Assembly (NCBI GenBank): GCA_027596945.1
Contig: JADGJH010000166.1
Coordinates: forward strand, 1-27,009
Length of the DNA stretch: 27,009 nt
Direction of reading: 5' to 3'
From: Physocladia obscura
Lineage: Eukaryota; Chytridiomycota; Chytridiomycetes; Chytridiales; Chytriomycetaceae
Shown: piece after piece, positions 20,039 through 27,009 of the stretch
How the letters are laid out: each line of letters opens with the position of its first letter
Numbering within the stretch: the first letter of the stretch is position 1
Position numbers and translations under genes: made by a program
Notes under the pieces: generated by a model
The model's database searches: none
The model's input: only the letters and a program-made list of their open reading frames with translations
Told to the model about the DNA's origin: nothing

Positions 20039-21160
20039 ATGGCTGATCAGCACAATTTAGCTCCTTCTGGTGTCGTCGCAAATCCTGCAGTTTCGCAAAA
20101 ACCAAACGAAAACTCGGAGCTTCCGATTCTGCCTAGAAAATCCGACTCGGTGTTTGTTGACGCGTTTGAGTCTCAAAACAATTCGAACAGATCGTCAAGC
20201 ACGGATGGTGGCGCTGATACGTCTTCTGGGCAAAAAACTCCGCCAATATCAATTATCAGCTGCAGCCTACCTAATATCAGTTCCCCTCTCAAAAATGAAG
20301 TTATTTTCTCGCGAACCCCAAGTGAAGCACATGGAGAAACAGATATTGACATTCCGTCCTCAATTTCAGTTGAATTAGTATCCCACGCACCAGAAATTAC
20401 AGATGAATCTGGAAAAATTAGACGCGCTTCTCTCAATGTAGTGTGCTCCCCTGCAGCACCTCCTAGCGGTTACGGCCATAACTGTAGCCACTCATCTACA
20501 CCAACGGCAAGTTCACCACAAATGTCGCGTGCCGAAACACCGTTTGGATCTTGGGCGATATTGTCAAACACACCTGGACCAGCAGTAATTGGCACGCCAA
20601 TAACAACAGTGCACGCAGTATTCCAATCAAAACTAGGGTGGATGGCATGGAAAGATCGTGAAGCATCGCTTTACGCACTTTTTGAACGCGTTTTCGCCTG
20701 CGTCCGCGCCGAAATTACATTCTGCGAGCGGCTGGACACATTCGGCGTAGACCTCGAGGTTCCCTCTGCCCACGTTCCACTCCTTGAAAAAGAAATCAGA
20801 AGAAAATTCTTGCTTGCAGAAATCGACAAAATTCACGGTCTGTCACCTTCGCTACGCGCTCCTGACACGAAATTTCTCCGTACAACAACTTCATTGGGCT
20901 CTACTGTCTGTTCGGGTACTGAGCCTGCCTCACTGGTTTCCTTACAAAGCCGCGTTTTGAAGCTGACTGAGAGTTCTCTGGGGAGACGACGTGAGCTCGA
21001 TGCAATGATGGAGCTGTGGAATGCGCTTCGAATGAAAATTTCTGACAAGTGTAAAAAAGCTGAATTGCGTATTTTAACACGTCCACCAGCTTTGATGGAG
21101 ATTGAAGGTTGGCTCGTCAATCGTCTAACAGCTGAATTGGAAAAGGTTCAAGAATGGTGA
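20039..21160 (+). CDS. Unrecognised Ser-rich protein with helical C-terminus
   Basis: The single-exon frame of 373 aa starts at the ATG at 20039; the frame is open further upstream but without another plausible start on this side of the channel gene. Residues 1-190 are low-complexity and rich in Ser, Pro and Asn, probably disordered. Residues about 195-373 look helical: GWMAWKDREASLYALFERVF starts the folded part, and a charged amphipathic helix with ELDAMMELWNAL and a C-terminal helix with LVNRLTAELEKVQEW suggest coiled coil. No signal peptide or TM segment is present. I do not recognise a family. It is divergent from, and closely spaced to, the channel gene. The frame is normal in CpG and codon use and has no breaks, so it is very likely a real gene. 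Confidence 0.75.
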   Translation: MADQHNLAPSGVVANPAVSQKPNENSELPILPRKSDSVFVDAFESQNNSNRSSSTDGGADTSSGQKTPPISIISCSLPNISSPLKNEVIFSRTPSEAHGETDIDIPSSISVELVSHAPEITDESGKIRRASLNVVCSPAAPPSGYGHNCSHSSTPTASSPQMSRAETPFGSWAILSNTPGPAVIGTPITTVHAVFQSKLGWMAWKDREASLYALFERVFACVRAEITFCERLDTFGVDLEVPSAHVPLLEKEIRRKFLLAEIDKIHGLSPSLRAPDTKFLRTTTSLGSTVCSGTEPASLVSLQSRVLKLTESSLGRRRELDAMMELWNALRMKISDKCKKAELRILTRPPALMEIEGWLVNRLTAELEKVQEW

Positions 21161-21791
21161 AAGTATATATCATTATTATTTAACAGGTAACAAGAAAAGG
21201 AGGATATAAACAAAGGAAATGCTGGAATGGAGCCAAAATAAATAAATAAATAAATCTTGAAGACCTTTTACAAAGACATCATCTTCCACATTATTTTCGT
21301 GAGTAAAAAATGCTTTCTTTTCAGGTTTGTCAGTTGATAATCCTTAAATTTTTCAGGCTTTTTGAATTTCGCCACAAGAAAAGCTGTGGAGAAATTGTAA
21401 AGTTTAACATAATTTCAGGCAAGAGAAATCTGATACATTTGTTCAGCTAATATCCCATTGTTACATAAAAACAGGTAATAACCGAAAATAGTATTATTCC
21501 TTCGAACTTTAATGCTTTCAATCTCGTTATTCTGAAAGTGACAAAATGAGAATAATTTTGCGTTGAATGACAATTAACGTAAGCTAAATGTCTATAGGTT
21601 CCATTGCACCAATCGCAAGTCAGTTGTCATCCACAGCCACGTTGCATTCTTTATATATTTGCATATTTACGCAGTAGAAAAATCAAGAAATTAGAAACAG
21701 TTCCAAAAGAATACTGTAATCCCTTTATTAACTGATCAGTACTTAGGAACACCACAAAATGCTACAGGTCTGATAAATCCAGACTTGAAAT
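21161..21791. other. Intergenic AT-rich region
   Basis: It begins with the 3' end of the 373-aa gene (a repeated AAATAAATAAATAAAT stretch near 21237). No gene is recognised. CpG is present at normal density, unlike the 5-13.5 kb block. Confidence 0.5.
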
Positions 21792-22352
21792 TTAAGATCT
21801 GTTGATATTTAAATCCTTGAGATGGCACAGCCTTGAAAGAGCGAATATGTCAGAAATAGATGGTCTTGAAAAACTTAGTTTGCGCAACTCGATTAGATTT
21901 TGCAAAATGGCATGTTCAAATTATTATCAATGTATTTTCAAATTCTTCAGAACTGCAATAATTTGAAGTGATAAAATTTAACACGTTTATTCGGACTTAA
22001 TTCCCTTAAATGCAAGCAAAATTTTAGTTCGTTGAAATGCCACAAATTTTTTTGCAGTCATGTCAAATTTTTGAATTTTGTTCTGAGTCCAATGTTCAAT
22101 TGGATTCGCCACAAAACAGAACAACATAAAATCCATCGAATGTGCAAAATGGTCTTTATATTTTTCAATTTGTCAAGTTTCACGGTTTTAAATGTCGTAT
22201 CTAGCAACACATCGATTCTATTCAACTCAAGGGACTTAAAATTCGGAACAAAAGCCGTAGCTTCACTGCAAATGTTGTCATGAAATGCGATCCGGAGAAC
22301 GATGCAAGTTTTGTCAAAGCAAAATTCGCGTCCAAGACCAATTTGAATTTAA
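21792..22352 (-). pseudogene. Degraded leucine-rich-repeat sequence
   Basis: Two minus-strand pieces are visible. From 22349 to a TGA at 22058 a frame of about 97 codons includes FVPNFKSLELNRIDVLL and FKTVKLDKLKNIKTI, LRR-like in periodicity. From about 21913 to a TAA at 21792 a second frame includes NLIELRKLSFSRPSISDI and ALSRLCHLKDLNI, a clear L-x2-L-x2-L pattern. The sequence between them is frame-disrupted. It lies directly downstream of, and in the same orientation as, the F-box/LRR gene. Its repeats do not have the GxIP plant-type consensus of that gene, so it is not simply that gene's duplicate. It is either a decayed LRR gene or an unsplit multi-exon gene I could not resolve. Confidence 0.5.
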
Positions 22353-22594
22353 ATTCCAGTCCTAACCAAAAGCAGAATTAAGGGATGGAATATACGCCAG
22401 ATACCGAACGGCCGCTGATTGAAAAGCGTAATATACGCAAGAGACATCGTACAGCGGTGAATTTGAATTATGTTCTTATGCATCACATCTTCAGCAAATA
22501 CAGAAAACGCAATGATACTTCCGACGCTATCTCTGCATATTCTCGTCCGAAAATCTTGCTGTTTTATTTCTTAATTTGTTGTACTCTTTTTTTA

Positions 22595-23899
22595 TTATTT
22601 CTTCATGACTTTGATTTTCTTTGTTCCCATCAAAGTCCGGTCAGAAAATTTAACAACTCTTCTCAGGATTTTCGGAATCGGTCCGCTGAGTCTATTATGG
22701 GAAATACGCATCTCCCATAAATGAAGCATCCCAAACTGAACAGGGACTTTCCCACAAAGTTCGTTGTTGTTCAGAAATAGATACCTCAAGTTGACGGCAT
22801 TGCAAAGCGCTGCTGGGATTTCACCAGAGAGCTTGTTTCTGCTGACATTTAAGTTTCTCAAACTCTCCATATTTCCGAGATCTGGCGGTATTGTGCCGGT
22901 CAGCAAGTTATCTTGCAGAAATACCGTCTCTGCGTTTCTCAAGGTCCCCAATTCTGGTGGAATTCCACCAGAAATCATGTTTCCTCTCAAATCAAGTGAA
23001 ATTAGGCTATTTAAATGAATAATACTTGGCGGTATTTCTCCAAAAAGTTTGTTCGCTGCAAGATTCAGATGTTGAAGTAGCCTCAACTGGCCAAACTCAG
23101 GAATTAACCCCGTAAGTTTGTTGAAGTGCAATTTAATTCCAATTAGAGATGTTAATTGAAATATTTCTGAAGGAATTGAACCAGAGAATTCATTTTTGTG
23201 TAAATCTAGTTGTTTTAAATTTCTGGCCGAGATTGTAACATTTAAAAAAAAAAACAGTCAAATATCTGAGTAAGTTCATACTTCAGGTTTGCTAGTTCTT
23301 GTGGTAAACTTCCTGAAAGCTTATTCATATTGATATCAATCTCAATCAACTTTTCTAACTTTCCAATTTCTTTTGGAATAGATCCTGTCAATTCGTTGAC
23401 TGACAAAGATAAATATTCTAATTCAACCAACTCTTGAATATTTATAGGAATTTTTCCAACCTGAAAAAAATAAGTGTTTCGTTAGTGACATGCAAAACAC
23501 TAAGTGTCTCACCAATTTACAAACTCCTAATTCCAGTTTTTTCAAATTTGTAAAAAGTCCAATGGCAGCAGGAATCTCCAGTAAATTCTTCCCAAATACA
23601 TAAAACCAGCGAATTTCAATGAAATAAGACAGACTTTTCGCATACGCGCATTGAAAGTTCTTTGGCCACAAAAACCAAAAGCGATCAAACTCATTTGGTC
23701 GATGAGAATATATGCATCGTTTTATAGGTGCAAAATTTGATAGATTGGCAACAGCAAAAAACTGTGAGTTTATGCATTCTTGGAATCGCTTACACACGCG
23801 GCGGAGTTTGATAACTTCGCCAGGGTGAATCCAGACAAGAATTACTGCCAACAGATCGTAAGATAGCTGGTTGAATTCTGTACAAGAAATTCTGATCAT
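22595..23899 (-). CDS. F-box protein with plant-type leucine-rich repeats
   Basis: Exons 23513-23899, 23282-23460 and 22595-23222 encode 397 aa; the introns are 52 nt (CACTAAC branch site) and 59 nt. The N-terminus is F-box-like at about residues 10-50 (LSYDLLAVILVW, RRVCKRFQECINS). A linker follows, then about eleven LRRs of 23-24 residues from about residue 108 to 375. They follow the plant-specific consensus L-x2-L-x-L-x2-N-x-L-x-G-x-IP (for example LDLRGNMISGGIPPEL). A short basic tail with KKIKVMKK ends the protein. F-box proteins link substrates to SCF ubiquitin ligases, and LRRs commonly bind the substrate. The plant-type repeat is typical of receptor kinases, but no signal peptide, TM segment or kinase is seen, so a cytosolic/nuclear SCF adaptor is the likeliest role (inference). 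The gene is intact. Confidence 0.85.
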
Positions 23900-24563
23900 A
23901 GAATTTTTTTTTTAGTCATCTTCATGCAAACACAAAGAACGGAATTTGTAAACTTTTTTGAATGTATTCCAACAGTCGACGTTTCTGAATTTTTTTTGCT
24001 GACAGATGATCCCATATTTGTTTTTCGTTTTTAACTCAATTGTTTGTTTTGATGGATGGAAATTGTCTATACAAAAAAAAATGTCTTAAAAATAATAAAT
24101 ACGAATGTCTGAATCCAAAACCAATTCTCATCATCAAAAAAGTTTAATAACTTATAGTTGCAGTGAATACGACTGCTTTTAATCAATTACCTTTTATGCC
24201 AATTGAAAATACAATCGTCACAATCCACAAACAGCTGTGGTTTTGCATCCTTGCCTGCAAACTGCGAAAGACATTGTCATGTTATAAACAGTTGTCGCAT
24301 TGTGTAAACCGAGGGTATTTACCATCAGTTGTCCCCATTATCATTTTCCAGATTTAAATAATAAATTTTTTTTAATGTTCCTTTTATTGATAATATGAAT
24401 AAATACTTAAATAGAGACTACGTTCTCGGCCTTCAACTATGGCTTGTCTCGCTCCTCAGATAACTGCACATTTGTAATTTTGACACCTGTAAACACCTTA
24501 AAGTCAAAAAATTGTCAAACATACTCGCCAACCATTAAAGTATGAATTTTCGACTGTCGATAT
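23900..24563. other. Intergenic region with one candidate orphan exon
   Basis: It holds the upstream region of the F-box/LRR gene and the 3' flank of the next minus-strand gene. On the minus strand, 24191-24261 is bounded by a CTTTCGCAG acceptor and a GTAATT donor. It encodes about 23 residues including QLFVDCDDCIFNWHK, which recalls the DxDxx start of HAD-type phosphatases. No continuation was found on either side. Otherwise nothing is recognised. Confidence 0.25.
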
Positions 24564-25215
24564 TTAATTTTTGACTGGAGATTGTCTCCTTTTTTTTGTC
24601 TTTTCCAAAGTTCCTGTCTCTCCGCAAGCGACGATTCTTTCACCTATCCTTTGTCCGCTTTGCCCCTTTATTTTCTTTTGCTCTTTGATTTTCTTTTCAA
24701 TAAAATCTGGCAGTGTGGGTGTTTTTGCTGCGTCCCTCACCAATGGAGTTGATGTGAGATTAGTCGCGTTTGTATACCGCTTCTCCACATTCGATGCAAC
24801 ATCTTCCATGTCTTCCACAGACTTCGAAATCTTCGGAGGTGTGGCTAATTCCTGAATATCTTTTATTATACGTTCTGCTTGAATTGATCAATTTTGAATG
24901 AATGCTGTCATTCCCCATCCCTTATATTTTTGCAACTAGTTGGAACTTTGGTTCTTTGCTGATGTTAGCAATATCTTTTGAAATTTGATCATACTTGTAA
25001 GTTTTCCCTCAATAAGAAATTTTGGACCTCCATCATTTTGCCATCACGTAAGTAGTTGTGCAACAGTCATTAATTTCCTGTCAATTTTTTACCTGAAATG
25101 AACATAAAAAAGAAGATAAAGGGACTGTTGATTCACGTGCAATAGAAGGAGTAAACTGTTGTTTTTTGGTTGAACAGAACTTTCCAGATTCTTCCACAGA
25201 TTCTTGCTTCGACAT
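24564..25215 (-). CDS. Unrecognised small charged protein, intron-containing; exon limits uncertain
   Basis: The probable ATG is at 25215 (MSKQESVEESGKF). Downstream pieces that read as protein are ISKDIANISKEPKFQL (near 24970-24925), and a final exon from about 24855 to the stop at 24564. The last exon includes ELATPPKISKSVEDMEDVAS and ends in a Lys-rich tail with KIKEQKKIKGQ and KKRRQSPVKN. A good intron (GTGATG to TTACAAG, about 54 nt) lies between about 25043 and 24990. I could not join every exon without a weak splice site or an in-frame stop, so the full model is open. Composition suggests short helices and a basic, possibly nuclear, tail. No family is recognised. It is divergent from the Hsp40 gene. 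Confidence 0.5.
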
Positions 25216-25282
25216 TTTTCAAAATTGAACTTGTCGAATTGCTTTGAAGAAAGTTTCAGAAGCAAACAGATATCTACAAATC
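25216..25282. promoter_or_regulatory. Short divergent promoter for the Hsp40 gene
   Basis: 67 bp lie between the start codons of the minus-strand small protein and the Hsp40 gene. It includes a GAA/TTC-rich run (TTGAAGAAAGTTTCAGAA) that loosely resembles a heat-shock element. That reading is tentative. Confidence 0.35.
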
Positions 25283-26968
25283 ATGGCACCGAAGTCTACA
25301 AAGTTCTACGATGCTCTGGAAGTCGACCCTTCATGTTCAGAGGTATGCCAATAGCCCATGCAATTATCCGAAAGTTGTTCTGAAACTAACTGTCTTATTT
25401 CAAATACATGATTGTTCCAGGCAGAGCTCAAGAAAGCATACAGGTTCGATATACCTTACGTTAACTCAAGTTTTCGCTGCATTCGTTTCTAATTTGAACC
25501 TATTATTCTTGCCAACACCACAGAAAGATGGCCCTCAAATACCACCCAGATAAGGTTGGTTTCTACTCTTAATATTTGGGACTTTATTTGATTTGCTGAT
25601 TTGTTTCTGTTTTTAGAATCCTGACGCAGGTGACAAGTTCAAAGAAATATCGCACGCCTACGAAGTGCTTAGCGACCCGCAAAAGAGAGAGGTTTATGAT
25701 CGATATGGCGAGGAAGGTCTTGAAGGTGCCGCGGGTGGCGCGGGTGGAATGAACCCGGGTGATTTGTTCTCGCAGCTGTTTGGCGGTGGAGGGTATGTTT
25801 TTTTTTGTTTTCATTGTTTTTTAAAATTTAAAATTTGATAGTGGCGGTGATCCATTTGGTTTCGGCGGGCGCGGAGGTGGTCGTCAATCAGGGCCCCGTC
25901 GCGGAAAAGATATGGCACATTCGTTGAAAGTATGTTGCAGATTTTCTAATCAGTCTGACACTTGACGTTTTTCTTTGTTTTGAAGGTATCTCTTGAAGAT
26001 TTGTACAAAGGCAAAACATCAAAGCTTGCTCTCCAAAAGCAAGTTCTTTGCGGGTCATGTGAAGGTCGTGGTGGAAAGATTGGTGCGACAAAAACATGTT
26101 CATCATGCAGTGGACGTGGGGTCAAGATTGTCATTCGACAAATGGGACCAATGATTCAGCAAATGCAGCAAACGTGTCCTGACTGTAACGGAGAGGGTGA
26201 AACAATCAACGCGAAGGATAGATGTACTGTCTGTAATGGAAAGAAAGTTTCGAATGAGCGCAAGGTAGTGAAATTTCGATGGAATTGATTACTCCATGAA
26301 CTTACTTTTTAGCACAGATTCTCGAAGTTTTTATTGACAAGGGCATGACTGATGGGCAAAAAATCACATTTACCGGCGAAGCTGATCAAGCTCCTGGTGT
26401 TGTTCCTGGAGATATTATTATTGCTGTCGAAGAGAAACCGCATGACCGTTTCAAGCGCAAAGGAGCTGATCTTTTCATCGATATTAAACTGGATTTGCTT
26501 ACTGCTCTTGCGGGTGGTCACTTTACCATACAGCACCTTGACGACAGGATTCTCATGGTACATATTCTTCCAGGCGAAGTTATCAAACCAGATGAAGTCA
26601 AGTGTATTAATGGGGAAGGAATGCCAGTGTAAGTGTTTAAAAAGATAACTTGTTTCTCAGATTGTGTTCTGATATTAATATTTCTTCTTCAAAGTCACAA
26701 ACGTCCATTTGATAAAGGAAACCTGTATGTCAAATTTGAAGTCGTATTTCCGGAGTCAAACTGGGTGAGCGAAGAGAAACTAAAGACACTCGAAAAAATC
26801 TTGCCAGCACGTCCCAAGCTTCCATCAACAAAAGGAAAAGAAGTGGAGGAAGTTGTTTTGTCTGCTGTTGATCCAATGCAACAAAAACGATCGCAAGGAG
26901 ACCAGGAGGAGGAAGATGATGAAGAAGGCCATGGTCATGGTCCGGGTGTGCAATGTGCCCAGCAGTAA
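25283..26968 (+). CDS. YDJ1: Type I Hsp40 / DnaJ co-chaperone, Ydj1-type, prenylated
   Basis: Eight exons (25283-25342, 25421-25443, 25524-25554, 25617-25792, 25842-25929, 25986-26264, 26318-26628, 26695-26968) give 413 aa, close to yeast Ydj1. The J domain is at residues about 6-68 with HPD at 35-37. A Gly/Phe-rich linker with FSQLFGGGG follows. Four zinc-binding CxxCxGxG-type motifs come next ([32 protein letters not shown]), then the substrate-binding C-terminal domains. An acidic/His-Gly stretch precedes the terminal CAQQ, a CaaX-type farnesylation box comparable to Ydj1's CASQ. The protein stimulates Hsp70 ATPase and delivers clients at cytosolic and ER membranes. Exons 2 and 3 are microexons (23 and 31 nt) covering the J-domain helix around HPD. 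The TAA is at 26966-26968. Identity is very confident. Confidence 0.95.
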
Positions 26969-27009
26969 AAGAAAATTAATTTTGTTTAAAATTATTTTTT
27001 AAATATTTT

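Noticed and set aside
22385..22720. Plus-strand ORF of 111 aa with an ATG and a hydrophobic stretch, partly antisense to the F-box/LRR gene
   Set aside because: Its second half is the mirror of a well-supported LRR exon, and the first half shows no domain; the opposite strand is open there too. Not strong enough to call a gene.
26162..26260. Possible loss of the fourth zinc motif in the Hsp40
   Set aside because: CTVCNGKK departs from CxxCxGxG, but yeast Ydj1 has the same kind of fourth motif, so this is normal for the family.

Overview
The window looks like nuclear DNA from an early-diverging fungus, most likely a chytrid-type organism (inference). Genes are on both strands and carry many short GT-AG introns (about 44-85 nt, several with CTAAC-like branch sites). 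The recognisable proteins are fungal or general eukaryotic: a CSC1/OSCA-type channel, a prenylated Ydj1-type Hsp40, a stand-alone receiver domain, an F-box/LRR protein and VHS-like proteins. Exon structures were worked out by hand from reading-frame continuity and splice consensus; no transcript evidence was available.

Layout. 0-1 kb: a RING/SIAH-type zinc-finger ORF with a second ORF overlapping it in the -1 frame. 1.25-1.95 kb: a GC-rich, 5'-truncated alpha/beta-hydrolase on the minus strand. 2.7-4.2 kb and 14.0-15.5 kb: two paralogous three-exon genes, same strand, with identical intron positions and near-identical lengths (466 and 467 aa), each ending in a VHS-like helical domain. Between the paralogs lies about 8.4 kb (roughly 5.05-13.47 kb) with almost no CpG dinucleotides and no intact gene. 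It holds fragments of decayed coding sequence on both strands, including a DDE transposase relic, plus a tRNA-like element and small tandem repeats. Several in-frame stops there are TGA where CGA (Arg) would restore the frame. This is the signature of CpG methylation followed by deamination of inserted, probably transposon-derived, DNA.

16.2-16.6 kb: a small receiver-domain protein (minus). 16.95-19.92 kb: a six-exon CSC1-like mechanosensitive/osmosensitive cation channel of 873 aa (minus). 20.04-21.16 kb: an unrecognised 373-aa protein divergently transcribed from the channel. 21.8-22.35 kb: a degraded leucine-rich-repeat sequence. 22.6-23.9 kb: an intact three-exon F-box protein with about eleven plant-type LRRs (minus). 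24.56-25.2 kb: an unrecognised charged protein (minus) sharing a 67-bp divergent promoter with an eight-exon Ydj1-type J-protein (25.28-26.97 kb) that ends in a CaaX-like CAQQ box.

No operon-like or single-pathway system is apparent. The most interesting items are the paralog pair with its CpG-depleted spacer, the F-box/plant-type LRR architecture with a decayed LRR neighbour, and the tRNA-like element whose two pol III-type boxes sit back to back.
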